From Skermania sp. ID1734 (GTDB taxonomy: Bacteria; Actinomycetota; Actinomycetes; Mycobacteriales; Mycobacteriaceae), in assembly GCF_007489285.1 (NCBI RefSeq), contig NZ_VLIY01000020.1:1-64000 (forward strand): 64,000 nt of DNA. Direction: 5' to 3'. The notes under the pieces were generated by a model, which was not told the DNA's origin, ran no database searches, and saw only the letters and a list, made by a program, of their open reading frames with translations. Below are positions 1-7,484 of this stretch, one piece after another. How positions within the stretch are numbered: position 1 is the first letter of the stretch; the number at the start of each line of letters is the position of its first letter. The position numbers and the translations under genes were made by a program.

Positions 1-298
1 CCCCACCGAGCGGCTCAACCGAGAGATCCGCCGCCGCACCGACGTCGTGGGCATCTTCCCCAACCGAGATGCCATCGTCCGCCTCATCGGCGCCGTCCTT
101 GCCGAGCAGACCGACGAATGGGCCGAAGGACGCCGATACCTCGGACTCGAAGTCCTGGGCCGCTGCCGACTCACCCTGACCACCGACACCGACACCAGCT
201 CGCAGACGGAGGTGACCACTGATGCACTGATGCAACTACCCGCCTGATCACCAACGAAGGATCACAATTCAGTTACACCACTTCTAGGGGCTTGACCG
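1..298 (+). mobile_element. Right end of an IS256-family insertion sequence (partial)
   Basis: The window opens inside an insertion sequence. The transposase reading frame ends at 247. About 25 bases later comes a segment ending in TAGGGGCTTGACC (near 286-298), which looks like the terminal inverted repeat of IS256/Mutator elements. The left end lies outside the window, so neither the second repeat nor a target duplication can be checked. Immediately downstream the sequence resumes inside a broken coiled-coil reading frame, which suggests the element interrupted that gene. The exact boundary is uncertain by several bases. Confidence 0.6.
2..247 (+). CDS. IS256/Mutator-family transposase, C-terminal part
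   Basis: The frame is open from base 2, with no start in the window. It encodes about 81 residues containing [20 protein letters not shown] and later [11 protein letters not shown]. The first is the characteristic C-terminal stretch of IS256-family transposases, around the last catalytic glutamate (the E of LNREIRRR). These enzymes move their element by cut-and-paste or copy-out reactions with a DDE active site. The two aspartates would lie upstream of the window, so activity cannot be judged. The assignment rests on the recognisable C-terminal motif. Confidence 0.8.
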   Translation, partial: PTERLNREIRRRTDVVGIFPNRDAIVRLIGAVLAEQTDEWAEGRRYLGLEVLGRCRLTLTTDTDTSSQTEVTTDALMQLPA

Positions 299-846
299 GC
301 CACCGCTGCCGCTGCCGCGGACGCGAAGGCGGACGCCGCACTTGCGCGCGTCGACCGGTCGCGGATCGAGATCGAACGCGACTCCGCAATCCGCGCTCGC
401 GATTATTGTCTGATCGAGTCGCCGACATCGAAGCTGTCACTCCGTGGCTCGTTGCCGAAATTCGATACGCGGCGTCAGCTGACATCGCCGGCGCGCAGGC
501 AAGCAGCGGCAGAACAAGCGGCGAACGTCAAAACTCGTCGCGGAAGCTGCGTGTGCTGAATCTGAAAGGGCTAAAGCCGATCTCGATCGGGAATGCAGCG
601 ACTCAATCGCTCGGATGGCAGAACTCGAGTCGCGGCACACAGCGGCCCTTGCGGATCAGACGCGTATGGCAGTGACCGAATTCGATTGGCCGAGGCCGCG
701 CTTGCTCCAGCGGATGCGGCACGCGGTGGCGGAGCGGGGCGTCGACCGACGTTCGAGCCGAACTCGCGCAGCTACGCAGAGACGTCGCGGAACAGCGAAT
801 TGCGCAGCCGAATCGGAGCGGCACACGGCGACCACGTCGTCGTTAG
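299..846 (+). pseudogene. Broken coiled-coil protein gene
   Basis: Three pieces in different frames read like one Ala/Arg/Glu/Asp-rich coiled coil: an Ala/Asp/Lys-rich piece from about 305 with DRSRIEIERDSAIRARD, a piece around 572-670 with MAELESRHTAALADQTRMA, and a piece ending at the stop at 844-846 with DVRAELAQLRRDVAEQ. The frame changes and an internal stop show decay, and the N-terminus is missing at the junction with the insertion sequence. The composition resembles the helical tails of KfrA-like plasmid proteins or of DNA-binding partners of tyrosine recombinases. No DNA-binding domain remains, so no function is assigned. Confidence 0.45.
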
Positions 847-1300
847 CTGAGTGCTGCTGGTGTTGCCCTAGAACTCTGTAAGGGTTCGTCGGCCCGCGCG
901 GTCAGACGCTGGCAAGTTGCCGCCTTCAGCGCTTCCACCGCCGCCTCGTCATGACCAGAACCCAAGGGGTCGATCCGGCACGAACCTCGCCTTGTCGACC
1001 ACGCGATCTGCACCGCGACCGAGGCAGTCTTCAGCTTCACAGTCCGCGACAGGCCGTCGCAGCACCCTACGAACCCGGATGCAGTGTCAGAATTCCGACC
1101 TGACGCCACACAAAACCGCAGGCCAGCGACGCAACAACGCGATCGGTGTCCAATTTAGGACCATGCTCAGCCGGCTCTTCGCCGCCGCCTTCCCGATCAT
1201 CCGCGCCTACGGCGGATAACGGCGGATATTTCATCGCAGGTGCCCGGAATCAGTTCCAAAAGACCAGCCAAAATAGATGCTGGCCAGGGTCAATAGACTG
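847..1300. other. Stretch with no recognisable gene
   Basis: Short open frames are present on both strands, but none has a ribosome binding site together with plausible protein composition. Two CGGATA hexamers at 1213 and 1223 resemble the AraC-linked hexamers described below, but they are not followed by the second half of that element. The region lies between the insertion-sequence scar and the tRNA genes and looks like decayed sequence. Confidence 0.5.
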
Positions 1301-1372
1301 TGGTCCCGGCTGGGATCGAACCAGCGACCTTCCGCGTGTGAAGCGGACGCTCTTCCACTGAGCCACGGGACC
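1301..1372 (-). tRNA. tRNA-Val (anticodon CAC)
   Basis: Read on the minus strand this folds as a complete cloverleaf. The acceptor arm GGTCCCG pairs with CGGGACC, the anticodon stem is TCCGC/GCGGA, the loop TTCACAC carries CAC, and the T arm GCTGG-TTCGATC-CCAGC is intact, with discriminator A. CAC reads the valine codon GUG. No 3' CCA is encoded. It faces away from the three tRNA genes that follow on the plus strand. Confidence 0.93.
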
Positions 1373-1531
1373 TGACTGTGCGAACCGAACGCTGGAGAAC
1401 ATTAACACGTGTATCCCCAACTGCCCCAATCGGCTACGTGGACGGCCACAACCTGCGGATTTGTGACAACTGATGTTCGTCGGCTAATGTTCACAGGCAC
1501 CACGGCGGCAAGCCGCCGAGGGCAACGAATT

Positions 1532-1604
1532 GCGGATGTAGCGCAGCTGGTAGCGCATCACCTTGCCAAGGTGAGGGTCGCGGGTTCGAATCCCGTCATC
1601 CGCT
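1532..1604 (+). tRNA. tRNA-Gly (anticodon GCC)
   Basis: The cloverleaf has acceptor arm GCGGATG/CATCCGC, anticodon stem TCACC/GGTGA, loop TTGCCAA with anticodon GCC, and T arm GCGGG-TTCGAAT-CCCGT, with discriminator T. It is the first of three closely spaced tRNA genes (Gly, Cys, Val), an order I recall from mycobacteria and relatives. CCA is not encoded. Confidence 0.93.
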
Positions 1605-1640
1605 CGAAATGAGACAGGGTTCGACCCTCGATTTTTTCGC

Positions 1641-1711
1641 GGTGGAGTGGCCGAGTGGTGAGGCAACGGCCTGCAAAGCCGTGCACACGGGTTCGATTCC
1701 CGTCTCCACCT
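1641..1711 (+). tRNA. tRNA-Cys (anticodon GCA)
   Basis: The acceptor arm GGTGGAG pairs with CTCCACC. The anticodon stem ACGGC/GCCGT encloses loop CTGCAAA with anticodon GCA. The T arm ACGGG-TTCGATT-CCCGT is complete. The gene lies 36 bases after tRNA-Gly and one base before tRNA-Val, so the three are probably one transcript. Confidence 0.93.
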
Positions 1712-1712
1712 C

Positions 1713-1787
1713 GCGCGATTAGCTCAGCGGGAGAGCGCTTCCCTGACACGGAAGAGGTCACTGGTTCAATCCCAGTATCGCGCACCA
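1713..1787 (+). tRNA. tRNA-Val (anticodon GAC), CCA encoded
   Basis: The acceptor arm GCGCGAT pairs with ATCGCGC. The anticodon stem CTTCC/GGAAG encloses loop CTGACAC with anticodon GAC, and the T arm is complete. Unlike its neighbours it is followed by a genomic CCA (1785-1787). As the last gene of the cluster its 3' end is a typical target for site-specific integrases, but no second copy of this end was noticed in the window and no integrase gene is present. Confidence 0.93.
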
Positions 1788-2202
1788 TCATTTATGCAGG
1801 TCAGACAGTATATTTCTTGATCTTGACCGCTCTGCCCGCAACGCACGCGCAATAGCGACCCAAATGAGGCATAGTAATCCCGCCGTCTATCCGACTGGCC
1901 ACGCCTTAAAAATGACTACGCGTCACGCAAGACAACGAGCAACAGTAGCCGGTGCGGACACGGCGCCTTCGCCCTGACCGCATTCGGACCCCGGCGGAAC
2001 TGCGCGCCCGCATACCCAGCCTTGCCGCCGAAGCGCCAGCGTCCAATCCGGTCGCCCCACGAGCGCCGTGCGTCCAATCTTCCTCAATTATCTTGCGCGG
2101 ACGCGCGACCAGACGTTGCACCAACGAGATCCGCCGCCTGCGCAAGAGGAAACACTGCTGATCTACCGCAAGCTCGGCTTCTTCGTGCGTCATCGCGTTA
2201 CA
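1788..2202. other. Stretch with no recognisable gene
   Basis: Several overlapping short open frames exist on both strands, but they are arginine-rich shadow frames without ribosome binding sites or recognisable motifs. This is the junction between the tRNA cluster and the catabolic gene block. Confidence 0.5.
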
Positions 2203-2457
2203 TCACAGCCTGGCGGGCAGTCGCCCCGACCGTCCCTTGACGCGAATTAGGTGATTCACACTTGCGACGCATAGTCGTTCCTGGGATGCCTCGAGCGCAT
2301 GGAACTGCTCGCGATCCAACGCGTCGTCAAGGTCGACGGTAAGCCTGTGGACCTGCTCGAGGAGCCGGTCGCGTTCCTGAGTCAGTTCATCGATGCGCTC
2401 GACGAGGTGAGCAATGAGCCGGTGAACGGCTGTTAGTTGTATCAGCGCGGATGTCAT
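2203..2457 (-). CDS. Small hypothetical protein with coiled-coil N-terminus
   Basis: The 84-residue frame starts with ATG at 2457. Residues about 10-60 form a heptad-like helix (HLVERIDELTQERDRLLEQV), followed by a basic tail. I do not recognise a family. The gene lies 24 bases downstream of the styA2B stop on the same strand, but a convincing ribosome binding site is missing. It may be the remnant of a longer gene or a spurious frame. The coiled-coil periodicity is the only positive evidence. Confidence 0.35.
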   Translation of the reverse strand: MTSALIQLTAVHRLIAHLVERIDELTQERDRLLEQVHRLTVDLDDALDREQFHALEASQERLCVASVNHLIRVKGRSGRLPARL

Positions 2458-2481
2458 GACTAATTGCCTCTGGGGTTGTTC

Positions 2482-4191
2482 CTAAGGGAATTCGGGGTGC
2501 CGGGACGCGAGTCGGTATGCGCCGGAATGGAACACCAGCGGCTCCCCACCGGGCGCGTCATAACTTTCGACCTCACCGAGGAAGATGACGTGGTCTCCTG
2601 CGTCGACGCGCTGCACTGTGCGGCATTGGAAGCGGGCGACGGCGTTGTCGATCAGTGGCACACCTCCGCAGCCCTCGCTGGTGGCGACCCCGGCGAACTT
2701 GTCTTCGGCGGGGGTGGAGAACTGCCGCGACAAATCGTGCTGGTCGGCGGCGAGGATGTTGACCGCAAAGTGCGTGGCGCTGATCAGGTCCGGCAGGCTC
2801 GGGGCCTTTTTTGCCGGGCACCACAGTACCAACGGTGGGTCCATCGACACCGATGTGAACGAGTTGGCGGTGACTCCGATCTTGCGGCCATCCGGAGCGC
2901 GACTGGTGACTACGGTGACGCCGGTCGCGTACTGGCCCAGCGCGCGGCGCAGATCGCGATTGTCGAACCGGCTGCTGGCGGCCTGCTCTTTGGCGGCGAG
3001 GAACCGCGTGGCTTCGGTCGCGTCGTACCACCAGTTGTGCGTGGTGCGCGGGTCGTTGAAGGCCTCCACGATCGCGGCGGCGACGCCGGGTATCTGCTGC
3101 GCGTGTTCGAACACCGACAGCACGTGCGGCTGAATCGGGCGCAGCAAAGTATTGGTCCAGGACACCGACCATTGGCCCCAGCCCCGCCAGAACTTGTCGA
3201 ACGTCTGCTGCATCCACCGCGGATCGAAGAGCTGACTGTCTCGGCCCACGATCGCGTCGAAGTAGACGCCGGCCGCCTGCACCGCGTTGTTGGATCCTTG
3301 CCCGGTGACCGGGTCGTTGAGCACTACCGCATCGGCCATGCCGAGGACGGGCGCACCCGAGGGCAAGGTGGCGACGGGATGGCGGACGGTGGGTGTGAAC
3401 CGGCCGCGGAGAATGCCCTTGTCGTCGGTCAGCTCGATGTCGGCGCAGCGGGCGAACTCGCGGGGAAAGTGTTCGGCCAGAATTTCTTTCGCGCGCTGCA
3501 GGTGCTGCTCGGGGCTACGCACGTCGTCCCAGCGATCCATCGGTCCGTGTGGAATGCCCTCGAACACCATGACGTGACACGGACCGCTGGTGGTCAGCGC
3601 AGGTAGCACGAAATACTCGCCGACACCCGGGGCGATGTTCAGCGACAGGTCCGCACCGTCCGGATGCGGTCCCAGGCCACGCACGTACGCGAGCGCCAGC
3701 GCGCGCTGTGGCCGGTCGAATGGTGACTTTTCCCGATCCGGCGCGAACAGCCGACCGAGATCGCCCTTGCCGGTGCTCACGATCACGAGGTCGTGGCTGT
3801 AGGCGAGTTCCTCGAGATCGGCGATCGACGCCGCCCGGATGACGAGTTTCCCACCCGCTGCAGCGAACTCGTCGATCCACGCGGCGCACTTCACGCGCTG
3901 GTCCACCGACTGGGCGTAGTGTTCGAGGTCGGCGGCGAAGCTCACCTGTGACCCGACGCTGACCGCGACTCGCTCGATCCGCGGGCAGGTTTTGGCCCAC
4001 TGGTCGGCGTCGAGTTCGCGCTCTATGGTCAGCGCAGAATCGAACATGCACTGGCTCGACATCACCGGTCCCGACCGCACCTGATCGGCGGTGCGGTCGG
4101 TGACGAGCGTGACGTCGTAGTGTCGCCGCAGCAGGGCGCGTGCCAGCAGCGCACCCGACTGCCCTGCTCCAACAATGGCAATGCGGCGCAT
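2482..4191 (-). CDS. styA2B: Self-sufficient styrene/indole monooxygenase StyA2B (monooxygenase fused to flavin reductase)
   Basis: This 569-residue protein joins two enzymes. Residues 1 to about 405 are a group E flavoprotein monooxygenase: an N-terminal FAD-binding GAGQSG at 8-13, VMSSQCMF near 44-51, and the late LNDPVTGQGSNNA motif near 300. From about residue 410 to the end is an HpaC/StyB-type flavin reductase (ALGQYATGVTVVTS). The fused StyA2B of Rhodococcus opacus epoxidises styrene and forms indigo from indole using NADH-reduced FAD made by its own C-terminus. The frame stays open upstream, but the true start is ATG 4191, just after the styA1 stop, with GAGGAAAG as ribosome binding site. 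It is the last gene of the SDR-styA1-styA2B operon. Confidence 0.9.
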   Translation of the reverse strand: MRRIAIVGAGQSGALLARALLRRHYDVTLVTDRTADQVRSGPVMSSQCMFDSALTIERELDADQWAKTCPRIERVAVSVGSQVSFAADLEHYAQSVDQRVKCAAWIDEFAAAGGKLVIRAASIADLEELAYSHDLVIVSTGKGDLGRLFAPDREKSPFDRPQRALALAYVRGLGPHPDGADLSLNIAPGVGEYFVLPALTTSGPCHVMVFEGIPHGPMDRWDDVRSPEQHLQRAKEILAEHFPREFARCADIELTDDKGILRGRFTPTVRHPVATLPSGAPVLGMADAVVLNDPVTGQGSNNAVQAAGVYFDAIVGRDSQLFDPRWMQQTFDKFWRGWGQWSVSWTNTLLRPIQPHVLSVFEHAQQIPGVAAAIVEAFNDPRTTHNWWYDATEATRFLAAKEQAASSRFDNRDLRRALGQYATGVTVVTSRAPDGRKIGVTANSFTSVSMDPPLVLWCPAKKAPSLPDLISATHFAVNILAADQHDLSRQFSTPAEDKFAGVATSEGCGGVPLIDNAVARFQCRTVQRVDAGDHVIFLGEVESYDAPGGEPLVFHSGAYRLASRHPEFP

Positions 4192-4202
4192 GGTCTTTCC
4201 TC

Positions 4203-5447
4203 TCACATGGCCGCGGCGAGCGCTGCTTCGCGGGTCGCGGCGAGATACTCGTTGGCGGAATCGGGGCTCATGAACCAGTGGAAGAAGTCGCGGGGATCGT
4301 CGAACCCGTTGACGAACCTCCGGGCGATCCGCGGATCGCCGTTCGCCGCGCCAAGCAGTTCGAGCACGTGCGGCGGGGGCGGCGCGAGCAGCGCGTTGGT
4401 CCACTGCGAAACGTATGTGGCGTAGTCCCAATACCGTTCGAAGGCCGACTGCATGAACGCCGCATCGAAGGGACGGTCGCCGTTGTCGAGAATGCTGGCC
4501 AGGTAGGAGGCCGCACACTTGCTGGCGTTGTTGGAACCCTGCCCGGTGATCGGGTCGTTGAGCACCACCACATCGGCGAGGCCCAACACCTGCGCGCCCG
4601 AGGGCAGCACGCCGACGGGATGCCGGACGGTGGGTGGGAAGCGGCCGGCCAGAATGCCGTTGTCGTCGGTGAGTTCCACGTGCTGGCACCGTTCGGCCTC
4701 CCACGGCAGGAACGTTTCCAGGATCCACTTCGACTTGGCGAGGTGTTGCTCGGGCGTGGTGACGTCGGCCCAGCAGTCCATCGGTCCGCCTGGAATGCCT
4801 TCCAACACCATGATTTCGCACGGGCCGGTGGTGGTGAGCGCGGGAAACACGAAATATTCGCCCACGCCGGGAATCATGTTGAAGGCCACCGCGGAATAGT
4901 CAGGGCGCGGAGTCATGCCGGTGACGTAGGTCAGCGCGAGTGCCCGTTGCGGACGGTCGTAGGTCGACCTGGTGGCGTCGCGGGTGAACATCTTCGCGAT
5001 CTCGCCCTTACCGGCCGCGACGATGACCAGGTCCGATTGGGCTGCATAGCTTTCCAGGTCGTCGATGGTCGCGTCCTGGTAAACGATTGTGCCGCCGCGC
5101 CGTTCGAACTCTGCCATCCAGCGCGGCATCTTGACCCGCTGGTCCACCGACTGGGCGGGAACATCGAGGCGCGATGCCCAGGAAATGGCCTTGCCGCCGT
5201 CGGGACCCGGGACAGTGAACGAGATGCCTTGCACGGGCGGGCATTCGTCGTCCCAGAAATTCAGCCCGAGTGCCCGTTCGCGTGCGAGTGCGTTGCCGAA
5301 CATGCACTGGCTGGACATCACCTTCCCGGCGCGCAGCTGGTCGGGGGTGCGGTTGGATACGACGGTGACGCGGTGGCCGGCGTCGAGCAGTCCAATGCCG
5401 AGTTGCAGACCGGCCTGGCCGGCACCGATGATCACGAATGAACGCAT
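4203..5447 (-). CDS. styA1: Styrene/indole monooxygenase, oxygenase component StyA1
   Basis: The 414-residue group E FAD-dependent monooxygenase has GAGQAG at 8-13 for FAD binding, SVDQRV near 95-100, and LNDPITGQGSNNA near 300. It is closely similar in layout to the N-terminal half of the neighbouring StyA2B but lacks the reductase. In the Rhodococcus system StyA1 uses reduced FAD supplied by StyA2B and raises overall epoxidation. Indole is oxidised at the 2,3 bond, giving indoxyl or oxindole-type products. The gene lies 9 bases after the SDR gene and 11 bases before styA2B. The natural substrate is inferred as indole from the downstream isatin genes. Confidence 0.9.
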   Translation of the reverse strand: MRSFVIIGAGQAGLQLGIGLLDAGHRVTVVSNRTPDQLRAGKVMSSQCMFGNALARERALGLNFWDDECPPVQGISFTVPGPDGGKAISWASRLDVPAQSVDQRVKMPRWMAEFERRGGTIVYQDATIDDLESYAAQSDLVIVAAGKGEIAKMFTRDATRSTYDRPQRALALTYVTGMTPRPDYSAVAFNMIPGVGEYFVFPALTTTGPCEIMVLEGIPGGPMDCWADVTTPEQHLAKSKWILETFLPWEAERCQHVELTDDNGILAGRFPPTVRHPVGVLPSGAQVLGLADVVVLNDPITGQGSNNASKCAASYLASILDNGDRPFDAAFMQSAFERYWDYATYVSQWTNALLAPPPPHVLELLGAANGDPRIARRFVNGFDDPRDFFHWFMSPDSANEYLAATREAALAAAM

Positions 5448-5456
5448 GAGAACTCC

Positions 5457-6257
5457 TTATTCGGCGAGTTTGGGGATGGCGGGAACGGCTTGCTCGGGGC
5501 CCATAGCGGAGTAGCCACCGTCGACGGCCCAGTCGGCGCCGGTGACGAAAGAGGAAGCGTCGCTGCACAAAAAGGACACAACTGCGCCCACTTCTTGCGG
5601 GTCACCGACTCGGCCCAGCAAATGGAAGTCTTTGGCGACGTCGTCGGTCTTGGCGCGGTCGGATCCAGTGAGTTCGTCCATGATTTTCGACCAGGTCCAG
5701 CCGGGGCTTACCGAGTTGACCCGGATCCGATATGGGGCGTAGTCCATGGCCATCGAACGCGTCAACTGCACTGTCGCTGCCTTGCTGGCCGGATACAACC
5801 ACCGGCCGGTTTGGGCCGCCTTCGCGGAGATCGAACCGAAGTTGACGATTGCACCGCCGCCGCGGGCGGCCAGGTGTGGGCGTACCGCCTCGGCGAAGAG
5901 AGCCGCGCTGATGAGGTTGACGTCGAGTGCAGCGTGCCACTGAGCGCGCGTGGACGACTGGCCGTCGTCGACGTAAGAGCAGGCGAGGTTGACCAAGATG
6001 TCGATGGAGCCGTACCGGTCGAGTGTGGCCGTGACGCATTCGGCGATCGCGGCGTCGTCGGTGATGTCGGTGCGGACGAACGCGGCATGACCGGGATGGG
6101 CGTCGACGATTTCCTTGGCGCCGATCTCATCGATGTCGGCCACCACCACGTTCGCGCCGGCGGCACACAATTCGGTGACCACTCCGTGGCCGATCTTCGT
6201 CGATCCACCGGTGACGATGGCGGTCCGCCCGTTCAGCGGTTGACCTGGGGGTTTCAT
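5457..6257 (-). CDS. SDR-family dehydrogenase of the indole cluster (IifB-like)
   Basis: The 266-residue short-chain dehydrogenase has nucleotide motif TGGSTKIG at 16-23, a conserved D near 64, catalytic Ser near 141 and YPASK near 155-159, and a C-terminal VTGADWAVDGGY. The usual NNAG motif reads NLAC, a departure from most classical SDRs. SDR genes accompany indole monooxygenases (iif clusters), where one dehydrogenates the hydrated epoxide toward 3-hydroxyindolin-2-one. That role is inferred here. It is the first gene of the operon, 84 bases downstream of the divergent regulator's operator region, and is followed immediately by styA1. Confidence 0.8.
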   Translation of the reverse strand: MKPPGQPLNGRTAIVTGGSTKIGHGVVTELCAAGANVVVADIDEIGAKEIVDAHPGHAAFVRTDITDDAAIAECVTATLDRYGSIDILVNLACSYVDDGQSSTRAQWHAALDVNLISAALFAEAVRPHLAARGGGAIVNFGSISAKAAQTGRWLYPASKAATVQLTRSMAMDYAPYRIRVNSVSPGWTWSKIMDELTGSDRAKTDDVAKDFHLLGRVGDPQEVGAVVSFLCSDASSFVTGADWAVDGGYSAMGPEQAVPAIPKLAE

Positions 6258-6287
6258 GTACTCGCTCTCCTGTTCCGGCCAGTGTCC

Positions 6288-6355
6288 TGTGATCTACGAC
6301 ACTATGAAGGCGTGCTCGATGCTGCTATCCGCGTTGCGCGTGCATTGTGCGGATA
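6288..6355 (-). promoter_or_regulatory. Indole operon promoter with AraC-type operator
   Basis: Read toward the SDR gene, the minus strand carries ACGCGCAACGCGGATAG (6341 to 6325), then after a 21-base gap AGTGTCGTAGATCACA (6303 to 6288). The same two blocks at the same distance stand before the 7485 gene. TAGTGT within the second block fits a -10 hexamer, and the first block sits where a class II activator overlaps a -35. A second hexamer in inverted orientation (GCGGATA, 6349-6355) faces the araC gene, giving an inverted pair with 6326-6332. The binding protein is presumably the adjacent AraC regulator. Confidence 0.65.
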
Positions 6356-6427
6356 ACGCGGTTGGAGTAATATCGCGTATCTGTGACGGCAATGTCAGCA
6401 GCGACATATGACCGGAGTGGAGGTTCG

Positions 6428-7399
6428 GTGGCTCTACCGCTCGCGAATTTCGAGGTAGTGCACTCGCACGACGTCGATCAGGCGCGTGCGATCGTCGGCA
6501 CGGCGTTCTGTTCGCACAAGCTGATGCCGTCAGATGGCACCGCGCCGATCGACGTCCGGTTCCACGCCGCCCGAGCTGTCGGCGTCGGTCTGTACTACTT
6601 GGACTACGGCCACGACGTCCGCATCGTGCCCGACGATTTGTCCGACTGCTACCTCATCCAAATCCCGTTGTCCGGTAGCGCGCGGATACGCAGCCGAACG
6701 GCCGAAGTAGTTTCGAACGTGCAGGTGGCGTCGGTGCTCGAGCCGGACAACCGTTTCGAGATGGACTGGGCCCGCGGCAACAGGCAATTGATCGTGCGGA
6801 TCGATCGCGAATCGATCGAACAACATCTGCATCGAACGCTCGGGCAACCCTTGGGCCGGCGGCTGCGTTTCGAACTCGGCATGGACCTTACCGATCCGCG
6901 CATCCGGTCCTGGCGGAGCTTGGTGGACCTGCTTTATCGTGAATTCGACAGCGGAGGCACGATTCCCGTCGAGCCGATCGCGATGAGAGAGATGCAGCGC
7001 CTGCTGATGAGTCAGTTGCTCCTGGCGCAACCCAACACTTACAGTGGCGCGTTCGCTGGCCCTGCGGAACGGACTGTGCCGCGGGTGATCCGCCGCGCCG
7101 CCGATTTGATCGAAGCCCACGCGGCCGAACCGCTGGCGGTCGAGGACATCGCCGAAGCCGTAGACATCAGCGTCCGTGCGTTGCAGGACGGGTTCCGGCG
7201 GGCGTTCGACACCACACCGATGAACTTTCTGCGGGAGGTTCGGCTGAAGAAAGTGCACGACGAGCTCGCCGCCGCCGGCCCCCGATCGGTCACTGTGACC
7301 GATGTAGCGATCCGCTGGGGGTTCCTACACGCGGGCAGATTCTCGGTGCAATATCGGGAGCGTTTCGGTGAGTCGCCGTCGCAGACGCTGCGGCGGTAA
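6428..7399 (+). CDS. AraC-family transcriptional regulator of the indole genes (IifR-like)
   Basis: The protein has about 323 residues. An N-terminal sensing domain of the AraC-binding 2 type covers roughly residues 15-190, and the C-terminal 100 residues hold two helix-turn-helix units (VEDIAEAVDISVRALQDGFR and VTDVAIRWGFLHAGRFSVQY). I chose GTG 6428 because GTGGAGG precedes it at good spacing. In-frame GTG 6383 and ATG 6392 lie farther upstream without a binding site. It is divergent from the SDR-styA1-styA2B operon and directly upstream of the isatin-hydrolase operon, and both have the shared promoter element. It is probably a local activator responding to indole or an oxidised derivative. 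Confidence 0.85.
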   Translation: MALPLANFEVVHSHDVDQARAIVGTAFCSHKLMPSDGTAPIDVRFHAARAVGVGLYYLDYGHDVRIVPDDLSDCYLIQIPLSGSARIRSRTAEVVSNVQVASVLEPDNRFEMDWARGNRQLIVRIDRESIEQHLHRTLGQPLGRRLRFELGMDLTDPRIRSWRSLVDLLYREFDSGGTIPVEPIAMREMQRLLMSQLLLAQPNTYSGAFAGPAERTVPRVIRRAADLIEAHAAEPLAVEDIAEAVDISVRALQDGFRRAFDTTPMNFLREVRLKKVHDELAAAGPRSVTVTDVAIRWGFLHAGRFSVQYRERFGESPSQTLRR

Positions 7400-7400
7400 T

Positions 7401-7464
7401 CGGATACCGCGCGCGTAACGCGGATAGTCTCGCGCGGAATGCCCGCTTAGTGTCGTCGATCACA
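7401..7464 (+). promoter_or_regulatory. Second copy of the indole promoter/operator element
   Basis: GCGCGTAACGCGGATAG at 7411-7427 and AGTGTCGTCGATCACA at 7449-7464 match the element before the SDR gene at 15 of 17 and 15 of 16 positions, with the same 21-base gap. A further CGGATA at 7401-7406 lies 20 bases upstream in the same orientation, giving the direct-repeat spacing common for AraC-family operators. Transcription would begin near 7461, leaving about 24 bases of leader with an AGGAGG binding site before GTG 7485. Confidence 0.65.
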
Positions 7465-7484
7465 CCATCTAGTCAGGAGGGCCG

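Noticed and set aside
1213-1228. Two CGGATA hexamers resembling the AraC-linked operator
   Set aside because: They are 10 bases apart, in a gene-free stretch, and lack the accompanying AGTGTCGT block at the fixed distance.
1906-2193. A 95-codon minus-strand frame downstream of the tRNA genes
   Set aside because: Arg-rich composition, no ribosome binding site and no family features; overlapping frames on the other strand look equally random.
2482-4821. A 779-residue version of StyA2B starting inside styA1
   Set aside because: The extra 210 N-terminal residues are out-of-frame styA1 sequence. A good ribosome binding site and the FAD motif place the start at ATG 4191.
4140-5441. A 433-codon plus-strand frame opposite styA1 (and a similar one at 2464-3606 opposite styA2B)
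   Set aside because: Shadow frames: composition and lack of motifs point to antisense reading, while the minus-strand genes are clear group E monooxygenases.
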